From Pseudomonadales bacterium (GTDB lineage: Bacteria; Pseudomonadota; Gammaproteobacteria; Pseudomonadales; Azotimanducaceae), in NCBI GenBank assembly GCA_022822135.1, contig JAJECH010000025.1, positions 1 through 64,000 on the forward strand: a stretch of 64,000 nucleotides of DNA, read 5' to 3'. Shown here piece after piece: positions 1 to 8,672 of the stretch. The notes below the pieces were generated by a model. It had not been told where the DNA came from, did no database searches, and saw nothing but the letters and a program-made list of their open reading frames with translations. Made by a program: the position numbers and the translations under genes. Every line of letters begins with the position of its first letter. Position 1 is the first letter of the stretch.

Positions 1-114
1 AAGATATATAACCCGTTAAGGCGGGTTTCATTGAACCGAAACGAGCTGGAGCAACTTGCCAGGCTCGATGACGAGGAGCGAAGCAATGAAAATGGCTTCG
101 ACCCTCTTACTTAA
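1..114 (+). CDS. C-terminal end of a gene entering from the left, function unknown
   Basis: An open frame begins at base 1 and runs 37 codons to a TAA at 112-114. The residues are hydrophilic and acidic toward the end (ELEQLARLDDEE), with normal codon use for this window, so this is probably the 3' end of a real gene whose start lies outside. The fragment is too short to name a family. A small hairpin at 10-27 (AACCCG/CGGGTT) lies inside this frame and so is probably not a terminator. Confidence 0.5.
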   Translation, partial: KIYNPLRRVSLNRNELEQLARLDDEERSNENGFDPLT

Positions 115-613
115 TGTGTCCCCTAAAACGTGCGCAGTCCCCGATCCTATGCATCAATTTCACTCAAGTGTCGCCTTCGCAATATCATTTCCAAAGCAAT
201 TAACTAATCAGAGGATCCGAAAATGACAGGTACTGACGTGATCTAATGTGACAAATCGTTGCCATTTACTTGCATATCCGTTGGTGGACTAAATTCGTCG
301 TGAGAAGCGCGGTGGCGAAGGCATCTTCATCGAAATTGAAGCTATCGCTAACGACATTGCGGAACCAAAGAAGCACTATCAGGCCGCCTAAGCAATTCGA
401 ATGTGGTGGCGATTAGTTGAATAGACTGGTCTGCATCCTGTTGGATCTGCCTTCTTACTCGCTACGCTTCTTGTACCGTCGTGTACCAGCCACATCTGCA
501 CGCTTCAACGATCCTTGGAACTAAAGTGATGCACCGCCGGATTCTTGGAAGAAACTAACAAAACGAGAACGATCGTTCAATCTGAGCGCAAACAAGAAAC
601 GTAATCACGTCAG
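115..613. other. Intergenic stretch with a possible gene remnant
   Basis: No complete gene is visible in about 500 bases. A short open stretch on the plus strand (293-391) has coding-like composition, including IFIEIEAIANDIAEPKKHYQ before a TAA. It has no start codon of its own and a stop immediately upstream, so it may be the 3' end of a decayed gene. DUF2283 genes often sit next to a DUF4258 gene, but no DUF4258-like frame was found here. Confidence 0.35.
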
Positions 614-820
614 TCAATGCGATCTGATTGGTAGAGCTTCCACTTCAATTTTGGACAAATCGACGCGGGTCGAGGCTTTGTCGATATCAAATCCGACGAC
701 ATCACCACTACTGTCGAGACCAACGTTGAGTCCAGAAGAGACTTCAACGGTTTCTGAACCCGGACCCGGTTTGAGCTCGATGTACAAGCTGTCAGTGTCG
801 ACGTAGTAATGAAGTTTCAT
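614..820 (-). CDS. DUF2283 domain protein
   Basis: This 68-residue protein fits DUF2283 over its whole length. It opens with the family pattern Y-x-D-x-D-S-L-Y-I-E-L, followed by a GLNVGLDSSGDVVGFDI stretch typical of the domain. DUF2283 proteins are small and uncharacterised, and often occur beside DUF4258 genes in arrangements resembling toxin-antitoxin pairs. No such partner is adjacent here, so the gene may be an orphan. Upstream of its ATG (minus strand) is an AGGAAGAC stretch that can serve as ribosome-binding site. The function is unknown; only the family call is firm. Confidence 0.8.
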   Translation of the reverse strand: MKLHYYVDTDSLYIELKPGPGSETVEVSSGLNVGLDSSGDVVGFDIDKASTRVDLSKIEVEALPIRSH

Positions 821-955
821 TTTGTCTTCCTCTCAAATCCTGGGTCAAAACCATATTGTGAACGGTCTCGCCAGTTCGATGCGCGCTAATGTTCTTAGCG
901 GAGTCCTGTAAAGTTCACTAACCTTTGCACCTGATCTCATGACCGGCGTGCTAGA

Positions 956-1201
956 GTGCGCAAAGTCAGCATAACCTACGCGAAAGCGCACCTCAGCGGA
1001 CTTTTAAACGAAGTCCAATCGGGTCAAGACGTGGTGATTACTCGACACGGCCAAGATATCGTTCGTCTGAGCGCCGTTGATCAGCCTAAGTCTAAAGAAC
1101 CAATCCAACTGGCGGATTTAGCTGAATTTCGAGCAAAGATGCCAAAACTAAGGATGCCATCTTCGAAATTGATCCGAGAAATGCGAGATGAGGGCTATTG
1201 A
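956..1201 (+). CDS. Phd/YefM-type antitoxin, apparently orphan
   Basis: The 81-residue protein starts with GTG and matches the Phd/YefM antitoxin fold: the N-terminal SITYAKAHLSGLLNEVQSG and VVITRHGQDIVRLS segments form the dimeric DNA-binding region that represses its own promoter. The C-terminal 35 residues would wrap the toxin. In VapBC- or Phd-Doc-type pairs the toxin gene follows or overlaps at once. Here an ATG one base after the stop (1202) opens a frame that ends after seven codons (MKFLFLK), and no PIN, Doc or RelE frame follows. The toxin therefore appears lost or reduced to its first codons. The gene is oriented away from the DUF2283 gene. Confidence 0.8.
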   Translation: MRKVSITYAKAHLSGLLNEVQSGQDVVITRHGQDIVRLSAVDQPKSKEPIQLADLAEFRAKMPKLRMPSSKLIREMRDEGY

Positions 1202-1277
1202 ATGAAGTTTCTATTTCTGAAATAACTCAACTAGTCCCGGACTAGCTCTCAAAATCCGATCTAGGCCGGCGCAAATG

Positions 1278-2627
1278 TCAATATGCCTGCGCTGGTAACC
1301 AAGTCACCAGAGAGGCGAAATAGAAGATTAGAGCCAGTCCGATCAACTGCAGCACGATAAACGGGCTAACACCTTTGTAAATTGTGGTGGCTTGTAAGTC
1401 TGGTGGTGCCGAACCTTTTAGATAGAAGATCGCGAATCCAACTGGCGGTGTTAAGAAGCTCGTTTGCAGACACACCGCAAATAGAACCGTAAACCAGATT
1501 GGGTCGAAGCCGAGTGCTACGACGACTGGTGACACCAATGGAAGGATGATTAACGTCAGTTCAATCCAATCTAGAAAGAAACCTAGCAGGAACGTACAGA
1601 ACAGGATCGTAATGACGACTCCCGTTGGACCAAACGGCAGATTCAGCAGCGTTCGCTCAATAAGTTCGTCGCCACCTAAACCACGAAGCACCAACGAAAA
1701 CGCGGTAGCACCGATCAGGATCGCGAAGATGAATGCCGTGGTCTTAGTCGTTTCTTCCAGCACTTCCTTGAATACAGGCAGAGTTAGTTTTCGCTTCCAT
1801 AACGCTAACAGCAATGCACCGAAAGCACCCACGCCTGCCGCTTCGGTGGGCGTCGCGATGCCGAAAAAGATGCTCCCGAGTACACCGAGAATCAATGCCG
1901 CGGGTGGCAGAATCGCTAGAACCAAGCGTTGCAGTTCTCTGAAGTCGAATGTCCCTTCGTCGGCGAGTTTCGGAGCTAAGTCAGGCTTTACCAAGCCCAG
2001 CACAACGATGTAGAGGACATAGAGCGATCCAAGCAACAGTCCAGGGAATACGGCGCCGAGGAATAGGTCGCCAACAGGCATTGCCATTCTGTCAGCCATC
2101 AATACGAGCATGATGCTGGGTGGAATCAAGATTCCCAATGTACCGACCGCACATACGGTTCCAGACGCCAACATCGGCGCATAGCCCTGCTTCAACATGA
2201 CAGGCAATCCAAGCAGCGCGAGTAACACGACCGAAGCGCCGATGATCCCGGTTGTCGCCGCCAGCAAAACACCGATCAACGTCACCGAAATCGCTAGTCC
2301 ACCCGATACCCGTCGAAAGAGTTTCGCGAAACTCGTCATGAGTTCACTTGCAATACCTGAGCGATCCAGAAGAAGCCCCATAAAAATGAACATGGGTAAT
2401 GCGACCATCACCCAGTTTTCCATGACATTCCAGACACGATCAACCGTAATCGACGTGTAGAGCCAGTCAACGCCCGTAAATAAACCTAAGTCAATGTCGA
2501 CGATGATGGCAATACATGTGAACAAAATCGCTAATCCAGCGAGAATCCACGCAACGGGAAAACCCGTAAAAACCAACAGAATGAAGGCGAAAAACATCGC
2601 CAACGCAAGTATTTCGTTAAGTTCCAC
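1278..2627 (-). CDS. dctM: TRAP transporter large permease (DctM family)
   Basis: The 449-residue protein is the large membrane subunit of a tripartite ATP-independent periplasmic transporter. It carries the DctM signature stretches in order: an N-terminal hydrophobic pair with GFPVAWILAG, ALPMFIFMGLLLDRSGIA, TTGIIGASVVLLALLGLPVML, GILIPPSIMLVLMADRM, TPTEAAGVGAFGALLLA and a final SFLTPPVGFAIFYLKG. About a dozen membrane segments are visible. Family members use a Na+ or proton gradient to import carboxylates or related acids. The GTG start overlaps the end of the small-subunit gene by 11 bases, so translation is probably coupled. It is the third gene of a dctPQM operon read on the minus strand. 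The substrate cannot be read from the sequence. Confidence 0.93.
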   Translation of the reverse strand: MELNEILALAMFFAFILLVFTGFPVAWILAGLAILFTCIAIIVDIDLGLFTGVDWLYTSITVDRVWNVMENWVMVALPMFIFMGLLLDRSGIASELMTSFAKLFRRVSGGLAISVTLIGVLLAATTGIIGASVVLLALLGLPVMLKQGYAPMLASGTVCAVGTLGILIPPSIMLVLMADRMAMPVGDLFLGAVFPGLLLGSLYVLYIVVLGLVKPDLAPKLADEGTFDFRELQRLVLAILPPAALILGVLGSIFFGIATPTEAAGVGAFGALLLALWKRKLTLPVFKEVLEETTKTTAFIFAILIGATAFSLVLRGLGGDELIERTLLNLPFGPTGVVITILFCTFLLGFFLDWIELTLIILPLVSPVVVALGFDPIWFTVLFAVCLQTSFLTPPVGFAIFYLKGSAPPDLQATTIYKGVSPFIVLQLIGLALIFYFASLVTWLPAQAY

Positions 2628-3132
2628 GTATGAACAAACCAGCGTAGAGCCGCGAGAGCCTTGAGAGTGCGGCTAGTAGTAGCAATGCAAACCCAATCAC
2701 CAAAAACGCTTTGATGAACCAGCGGAACGGCAGACCGCCCGGCGACGCCGAGATTTCACCAATATTGAAGCTGTAGATAAAGAAATCCCACCCGTACCAA
2801 ATCATGACGAGACAAAACGGGACCACAAATATCAGCAAACCGTAAAAATCAACCCATAGCCGCGCCCGATGCGGCATTCTCTCGTGGAATACGTCCACTC
2901 GAATATGTGCATCCCTGACCAATGTATAGCCAATGGTCAACATAAAGCCCATGGAATACAGATGCCACTGAAGTTCTTCGAACTCGATTCGACCCTGATC
3001 GAACAAATACCTAGCCGTCACATTGATCACGATGACGGCCATAAGGATGACCCAGAGAACGGAAACGCCTTGGGCAATCCGGGTCAGAACTGGATCAACA
3101 ATGCGCGACAGCCATGTGTTCGGTAAATCCAT
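2617..3132 (-). CDS. dctQ: TRAP transporter small permease (DctQ family)
   Basis: This 171-residue membrane protein has four hydrophobic segments at roughly residues 24-43, 57-75, 96-118 and 143-160, the layout of DctQ small subunits. The segment after the first helix, VTARYLFDQGRIEFEELQWHL, contains the E-x-x-x-W motif common in this family. DctQ joins DctM in the inner membrane and helps dock the periplasmic binding protein. The gene abuts the upstream binding-protein gene (its stop at 3133) and overlaps dctM, which supports one transcript. Confidence 0.9.
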   Translation of the reverse strand: MDLPNTWLSRIVDPVLTRIAQGVSVLWVILMAVIVINVTARYLFDQGRIEFEELQWHLYSMGFMLTIGYTLVRDAHIRVDVFHERMPHRARLWVDFYGLLIFVVPFCLVMIWYGWDFFIYSFNIGEISASPGGLPFRWFIKAFLVIGFALLLLAALSRLSRLYAGLFIRGT

Positions 3133-4257
3133 TCAGAAATCCCGTGGAAGATACGCGAATTTCTTCCAGTGCGCATAGTCAGCTCGAAACGCTTGCTGCG
3201 ACTCATAAATTCGTTTGAAGTCCGCATCATTCGCTGATTCCTCTGCCATAACCTCGTCCGAAAGACGATTCAGTTCGCGAAGCACCTCCTCAGGTAAGTA
3301 ATTTGCGGTAACACCTTTCTCTGCAAAACTCGCGATGATCGGTCCTTGTATAGCCTCTGCTTTAGCCAAGTTGCGGGTCACGCCGGCAGTACATGCGGTT
3401 TCCAAAATGCTCTGTTCCTGAGGCGTCAGGCTTTTCCATTCATCCATATTTACCGTCAAGTGGATTGACGTAAATACCTGATGCCACCCTGGGAAATAGT
3501 TGAGCTTCGCAACGCGATCGAAACCCAATGATTGATCCACGTTTGGTAACGAATATTCGGTAGCGTCAATGGCACCTTTTTCGAGTGCTTGAAAGATCTC
3601 CGCGCCTGGGATCATCGTGACCGACGCGCCGGTTCTTTCAATGACCTTTCCACCAAGACCGGCAAACCGAATCTTTAGGCCGCGAAGATCATCAAGCGAG
3701 TCAATCGGTTCTCTGAACCAACCGGCCGTCTCTGGTCCGATCAGTCCACATAGCAGGACATGCACTCCGTCACGCGCATAGAGTTCTTGGGCCAGTTCCT
3801 CGCCTCCGCCTTCGAACCACCACGATGAGAACTCCCAAGGTTCCAGTCCAAACGGGACTGCGCCAAGTAACGGCGACGCTGGAATTTTGCCTTGATCGTA
3901 GCCTAACCAGGTGTAGCCGGCCGGGATTTTCCCTTCGCGCACCGCATCGACGATTTGGAACTCCGGGACGATCTCTTTCGGCTCGGCGACGAGGAATTCG
4001 AACGTGTTGTTCGAGAGCGAACTCACTAATCCGGCGACATAAATGATGTTGTCGCCAAGCACCTCGAGATTGGTCGGAAACGACACCGGAACCCGCCATC
4101 GCTTCCTGGCGGCAGTGTTACTGTCAACCATCTGACTGGAACTGACCGCTTCACTGTTGTCGGTCGAATACCAAAGCGGAAATCGAATTACGAGCGCGAG
4201 AACCAGCCCCACAACAAACGCGACCAAAACAAGCAGCGAAACCTCTCGTCGAGTCAA
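3133..4257 (-). CDS. dctP: TRAP transporter substrate-binding protein (DctP family)
   Basis: The 374-residue protein has an N-terminal hydrophobic export segment (about residues 8-28) and then a DctP-type periplasmic binding domain. Recognisable parts are KIRFAGLGGKVIERTGASV, GAEIFQALEKGAIDATEYS (the helix-strand around the ligand-binding Arg and Glu/Asp region) and the tryptophan/proline-rich NYFPGWHQVFTSIHL. The binding protein captures the solute and delivers it to DctQM. It is the first gene of the operon and starts with TTG at 4257 behind AAAGGA. A 197-base divergent spacer separates it from the P450 gene, so the two units may be co-regulated. Confidence 0.9.
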   Translation of the reverse strand: MTRREVSLLVLVAFVVGLVLALVIRFPLWYSTDNSEAVSSSQMVDSNTAARKRWRVPVSFPTNLEVLGDNIIYVAGLVSSLSNNTFEFLVAEPKEIVPEFQIVDAVREGKIPAGYTWLGYDQGKIPASPLLGAVPFGLEPWEFSSWWFEGGGEELAQELYARDGVHVLLCGLIGPETAGWFREPIDSLDDLRGLKIRFAGLGGKVIERTGASVTMIPGAEIFQALEKGAIDATEYSLPNVDQSLGFDRVAKLNYFPGWHQVFTSIHLTVNMDEWKSLTPQEQSILETACTAGVTRNLAKAEAIQGPIIASFAEKGVTANYLPEEVLRELNRLSDEVMAEESANDADFKRIYESQQAFRADYAHWKKFAYLPRDF

Positions 4258-4454
4258 GCCAGTGTCCTTTTAGATTGCATGATGGACCGCGAAACGGAAC
4301 CGTCGAGGCGTCATGCTAGCACAGCGACGAAAACCTGTAGATAGCCCACAACATGCGCCTCTCGGGCGTGCGACCATCATTATGATTTAGGTGGCAAAGT
4401 CAATGAACCATTGACCTTGTCGGGGTGCGTTAATTTCGGGGAAGAGAACACAAT

Positions 4455-5777
4455 ATGACTGCTGAACAGGAACCTCGTACGTTCGATGTTTACAAAGAGA
4501 ACTTGCGAGATCTATGGGCTGAATGGGAAATAGACGTCCATCAAGACCCCTACTCTATCCCGCTCGAAGAATTCAACTGTGCGCACCCCTATCTATTCCG
4601 CGAAAACACGATCATGCCGTATTTCGAGCGCTTGCGGAAAGAAGAGCCAGTGCACTTTACCGAAAGGTCACCATTTGGACCGTATTGGGACATTACTAAA
4701 TATCGCGACATCGTCGATATCGAGAAGGATTTCAAGACTTTCTCATCCGAAATGAAGCACGGCGGGATTCAACTCGGTGGTATCAAGTACGACACCCCGG
4801 ATCCCACGTTCAGCCTACCGATGTTCATCGCGATGGACCCACCGAAACACGATGAACAACGCAAGGTCGTTCAACCGCGTTTTACGCAACGAGCCTTGCA
4901 AGACCTAGAAGACGACATCCGGCGTCGCGCGCAGATCATTCTGGACGGCTTACCTCGAAACGAGACTTTCAATTGGGTGGAGCACGTCTCAAAAGAACTG
5001 ACAGGCCAGATGCTTGCACAGCTGTTCGATGTGCCGCAAGAAGACCGCAACAAACTGCTTGAATGGTCAGACACCATTCAAAATGGGTCCAACATCGAGT
5101 ACTTCGACACAATCGAAGATGCATTTAAGGTGCTTTGGGAGTGCCATGCGTACTTTGCCGAAGTCTGGCAAGAAAAGCTAAAGCAAGAGAAACCTGGTAA
5201 CGACCTCATTTCGATGCTAGCGTTTGGCGAGGCAACCAAAGACATGCCGCCGAACGAGTATTTAGGCAACGTGCTGTTGCTGATCGTCGGAGGAAATGAC
5301 ACGACCCGCAATAGCATCAGCGGGGGTGTGCTGGCATTGAACCAATTCCCGGACGAGTACGAAAAACTAAAGCAAAACCGAGATTTGATTCCCGACATGG
5401 TGTGCGAAATGATCCGCTTTCAAACACCTGTGGCGCATATGGCGCGGACAGCACTGCGAGACACCAAATTTCGAGGGAAGACGATCCACGAAGGCGATCG
5501 CGTCGCGCTCTGGTACATATCAGGTAATCGCGATGAGGAAGTCATTCCTAACGCAGACGAGTTCATCATCGACCGTGACAACGTGCGAAGCCACCTGTCC
5601 TTTGGATTCGGCATTCATCGTTGCATGGGTAATCGCCTCGGCGAGATGCAACTAAGAGTCCTTTGGGAAGAGATTGAAAAGCGGTTTGACCGAATTGAAT
5701 TGGATGGTGATCCGGTTTATCTTCAATCCTCGTTCATTCACGGGATTCGCGAATTACCCGTACGCATCGCTGCGTGA
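4455..5777 (+). CDS. Cytochrome P450, CYP153-like
   Basis: The 440-residue soluble bacterial P450 shows the I-helix oxygen-activation motif GGNDTT (279-284), an ExxR in the K helix, and the haem-binding loop FGFGIHRCMG with the thiolate Cys390. The combination LLIVGGNDTTRNS, followed by a Q/W-T-P loop, GNRDE, HLSFGFGIHRCMGNRLGE and LRVLWEEI, is the pattern of the CYP153 group, whose characterised members hydroxylate the terminal carbon of alkanes, fatty acids or cyclic hydrocarbons. There is no signal peptide and no reductase fusion, and no ferredoxin or ferredoxin reductase gene is adjacent, so electron partners must lie elsewhere. A GGGGAAGAG stretch precedes the ATG. The substrate is inferred only at family level. 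Confidence 0.88.
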   Translation: MTAEQEPRTFDVYKENLRDLWAEWEIDVHQDPYSIPLEEFNCAHPYLFRENTIMPYFERLRKEEPVHFTERSPFGPYWDITKYRDIVDIEKDFKTFSSEMKHGGIQLGGIKYDTPDPTFSLPMFIAMDPPKHDEQRKVVQPRFTQRALQDLEDDIRRRAQIILDGLPRNETFNWVEHVSKELTGQMLAQLFDVPQEDRNKLLEWSDTIQNGSNIEYFDTIEDAFKVLWECHAYFAEVWQEKLKQEKPGNDLISMLAFGEATKDMPPNEYLGNVLLLIVGGNDTTRNSISGGVLALNQFPDEYEKLKQNRDLIPDMVCEMIRFQTPVAHMARTALRDTKFRGKTIHEGDRVALWYISGNRDEEVIPNADEFIIDRDNVRSHLSFGFGIHRCMGNRLGEMQLRVLWEEIEKRFDRIELDGDPVYLQSSFIHGIRELPVRIAA

Positions 5778-5826
5778 AGAATCGATAGGTCACCCAGCAA
5801 ACTAGACAAGAGACCAAGAGTAATCC

Positions 5827-7221
5827 ATGACGAAGCCAAACGTACTGTTTTTGATGACGGACCAGCAACGCGCCGACGCAATGAGCTGTGCAAGCGACGG
5901 TTCCTGGGTGAAAACCCCTAATCTCGACCGAATCGCGGCCGAAGGCGTCCGGTTCACCAACTGCTCGACCACGACACCGATCTGTATTCCTGCTCGCGTG
6001 ACGCTGGCAACAGGCTTGTACCCGCACAACACCCATGTGTGGAACAACCTGCAATACGCGCTACCGGAAACGGCGCAAACCTGGATGCGTTTGCTCCGAG
6101 ACATGGGCTATCGAACCAGCATCTTTGGAAAAACTCACCTGCATCCGCATCGAGGCGATCTGCGGGATCGCGAGTACCTTCTGCATGCATGGGGACTCGA
6201 CGACGTGGACGAGATCGGTGGTCCAAGAGCAAGTGCCGCCGTCATGAGTCATATGACGGCACGCTGGGAAGAGAAAGGACTGCTCGAAGCCTACCGCGCT
6301 GATTTCGCCGAACGCTTTGCGAATAAACCGCATGTCGCGCGAGCATCGGTATTGCCATTAGAGGAATACGCGGACGTTTACGTCGGTCAGCAAGCGAAAA
6401 AGTACCTTTCAGCATACGATCACAACCAACCATGGTTTTGTTGGGTTACGTTTGGCGGACCACACGAACCATGGGATGCGCCAGAACCGTATGCCAGTAT
6501 GTACGATCCCGCCACAATGCCTGAACCGCAGCCGCGACCTATCGAAGAAGATGCCAACAAGCGACCACAAGGTTGGCTCGACACGTTCATGGAACGTCGA
6601 ACACCGAAATTCGACGAAGGCGATCAAGCCGCCATGCGCGCGAATTACGCGGGCAATGTAACCCTTATTGATGACCAAATCGGCGAAATCCTCGAGACGA
6701 TCGAGGAAAGAGGCGAGCTAGATAACACCATCATCGCGTTTACCTCCGATCACGGTGAAATGAACGGCGACTGGGACCTGATTTACAAGATGAATTTCCT
6801 CGACAGCTCTGCGCGCGTGCCGTTACTTTTCCGCTCACCGAAGACCATCAATAACGGCGGCAAGGTCATCGATGCACCCGTCGAAAACGTCGATCTTGGT
6901 CCTACAGTGATTGAGTTGGCGGGTGGCGAGTTAGAGTATCAGCAGTTTGGTCAATCGCTCGTTTCAACGTGGGAATCAAATGGCTCGCTCGAACGCACCG
7001 GTATGTCGCAGTTTAGCGGTGAATTCATGATTACCGACGGGAAATACAAAATGATGCTCAACCGTGAAGGAGAGCCTTATTACCTTCTCAGTCAGGAAAC
7101 CGATGAATTCGAAACGGTGAACTGTGTCAATGGCAATGCGCCGCAAGGTGTCATCTCGGACCTACAAGGCAAACTGATCGAACGGATTGCTAAGTCTCAG
7201 CTGAGAGCACCATGGTATTGA
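5827..7221 (+). CDS. Sulfatase (type I, formylglycine-dependent)
   Basis: The 464-residue protein is a type I sulfatase of the alkaline phosphatase superfamily. The N-terminal strand NVLFLMTDQQRAD supplies metal-binding Asp12. The C-x-P-x-R motif CIPAR begins at Cys53, the residue oxidised to formylglycine by the maturation enzyme. The second metal site is visible in FTSDHGEMNGDWDL. No signal peptide is present, so the enzyme is probably cytoplasmic, as are choline-sulfatase-like relatives. It hydrolyses a sulfate ester; the substrate is unknown. It follows the P450 gene by 49 bases and is likely cotranscribed with it. No formylglycine-generating enzyme gene is in the window. Confidence 0.9.
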   Translation: MTKPNVLFLMTDQQRADAMSCASDGSWVKTPNLDRIAAEGVRFTNCSTTTPICIPARVTLATGLYPHNTHVWNNLQYALPETAQTWMRLLRDMGYRTSIFGKTHLHPHRGDLRDREYLLHAWGLDDVDEIGGPRASAAVMSHMTARWEEKGLLEAYRADFAERFANKPHVARASVLPLEEYADVYVGQQAKKYLSAYDHNQPWFCWVTFGGPHEPWDAPEPYASMYDPATMPEPQPRPIEEDANKRPQGWLDTFMERRTPKFDEGDQAAMRANYAGNVTLIDDQIGEILETIEERGELDNTIIAFTSDHGEMNGDWDLIYKMNFLDSSARVPLLFRSPKTINNGGKVIDAPVENVDLGPTVIELAGGELEYQQFGQSLVSTWESNGSLERTGMSQFSGEFMITDGKYKMMLNREGEPYYLLSQETDEFETVNCVNGNAPQGVISDLQGKLIERIAKSQLRAPWY

Positions 7222-7352
7222 GCTCCTGATTGCTCAGCCGCTCAAGCTGATTTCTTCTCAACTAACTGAATAAGCGCATCGCACACGACAAACGTCTACG
7301 GCACTCGAAAAGCCTTATGTGATAATTGTTAAATCCGGAAATCGAACACACT

Positions 7353-8630
7353 ATGAACGCACCTAACGTCGCTTCGCAAGCAACTGTGGTGGATCGTGAC
7401 GCCCAATCCGACGCGTACGTTCCCCCATTTCAACTCACCAAAGGTCAACCTACCCCTATCGCCTCCCACGGCGGTATCTCATACATGACGTTCGATAAGG
7501 ACGGGGATGCAGGTACTGCGGTAGCGATGGAAGACGCATTCCGCCTCATGGATGAAGGTGAAGGTCAAGCTGTCATTGACTTGATCGAAAACGCGCCACC
7601 AGGTCCGATTGAGACGAAGTGGGGCAAAGGGTTCCGCACGTACGACGAGTGCATGGACTACATTCGCGATAACAACATTGTCGCGCCCGAAGGCGGCGTT
7701 GCATTGCCGCTACGCTATACGGTCCATGAGGAGCCTTCGTATTCGATTGTGTCCTCCAATGCGTTTTGGCGCGACCCGTCTCGCGAGGAAGATGCGAAGC
7801 GAGTTCGCATCGAGGAACGGGACATCGGTCGAAGGTGCCTCTATTTCCCACAGATCCTGCGTGACGCGCGACGAATAGAAGAGTATCACTCAGGTCTTTC
7901 GCCTAACAGTCCTGAGTGCATGGACCGTCTCGGTGTTTCCTTAGCACATTTGGACTCGAAGTGCCGCAACTTCTACGATTCGAAAGAAGTTCAACGAGTT
8001 TTCTACCCTGAAATTGAGCAACTACTCCTTGATTTCTTCCCTGGCGCCACAGATGCTCTCGTGTACAACCACGATGTCTTCAACAAGGACTACGAAGGCG
8101 ACCGAAAAGAAGATCAAGATAACAAGAACCCCGGCGTAAATCTAGGCTACGCCAACCTCGTGCATAACGACCTGAACGACAACAGTGGTCGGGTCCGTTG
8201 CCGTGAGCTACTAACTAAAAACCTCCGCAATTTCGGTCGTACGCAACACTACACCGGAGAAGAAGCCGACGCCAAAATGTCACGGCGATTCATGTCGATC
8301 AACCTCGCAAAACCCATGGAGACCGTTGAGCAGTTTCCATTTGTGTTGTGCGCGTGGCCGTCATTTGCCGACCAGCCTTACATCACGAACTATCGGATAT
8401 ATGACGACCGTGTTGGTGAGACGACGCGGTTCACGTATCGACCTGAGCACGAGTGGTACTGGTTCCCTCAGCAGACCTCTACTGAGGTTTCAATGTTGAA
8501 GTGTTATGACTCGGTTACCGACGGTTCAGTCTCGCGATGGTCATTCCATTCAGCGTGCGTTGATCCAACCGCACCTGAAGATGCTCGTTGCCGAAAGAAC
8601 GTCGTCGTGAGGTCTTTCGTCTTTTTCTAA
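7353..8630 (+). CDS. CmcJ/NvfI-type oxygenase family protein
   Basis: The C-terminal 250 residues match the CmcJ/NvfI (AsaB-like) family of putative Fe(II)/2-oxoglutarate-type oxygenases. The pattern includes ALVYNHDVF, NLVHNDLND with a His-x-Asp pair, SINLAKPMETVEQFPFVLCA, a DDRVGETTRFTYRPEHEWYW stretch and FKCYDS-like LKCYDSVTDG followed by FHSA and a VVRSFVFF end. Characterised relatives act in cephamycin, meroterpenoid and related fungal pathways; most bacterial members are unassigned. The first 100 residues are not typical of the family. ATG 7353 (425 aa) was chosen because GGAAATCG lies upstream of it; the frame is open to a TTG at 7326. The gene follows P450 and sulfatase in the same direction, which suggests an oxidative catabolic or tailoring role. 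Confidence 0.72.
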   Translation: MNAPNVASQATVVDRDAQSDAYVPPFQLTKGQPTPIASHGGISYMTFDKDGDAGTAVAMEDAFRLMDEGEGQAVIDLIENAPPGPIETKWGKGFRTYDECMDYIRDNNIVAPEGGVALPLRYTVHEEPSYSIVSSNAFWRDPSREEDAKRVRIEERDIGRRCLYFPQILRDARRIEEYHSGLSPNSPECMDRLGVSLAHLDSKCRNFYDSKEVQRVFYPEIEQLLLDFFPGATDALVYNHDVFNKDYEGDRKEDQDNKNPGVNLGYANLVHNDLNDNSGRVRCRELLTKNLRNFGRTQHYTGEEADAKMSRRFMSINLAKPMETVEQFPFVLCAWPSFADQPYITNYRIYDDRVGETTRFTYRPEHEWYWFPQQTSTEVSMLKCYDSVTDGSVSRWSFHSACVDPTAPEDARCRKNVVVRSFVFF

Positions 8631-8648
8631 AACTGCGCTTGGCAGCTT

Positions 8649-8664
8649 AGCGCCAGATGGCGCT
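8649..8664. terminator. Hairpin between convergent genes
   Basis: AGCGCCA and TGGCGCT form a perfect 7-base-pair stem around a two-base centre, in the 42-base gap between the CmcJ-like gene and the convergent DUF1428 gene. It has no strong T tract, so it is a weak candidate for a bidirectional terminator. Confidence 0.45.
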
Positions 8665-8672
8665 TGTGGAAT

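Noticed and set aside
10-28. Hairpin AACCCG/CGGGTT followed by T residues, as a terminator
   Set aside because: It lies inside an open coding frame that runs to 114, so it is more likely coding sequence than a terminator.
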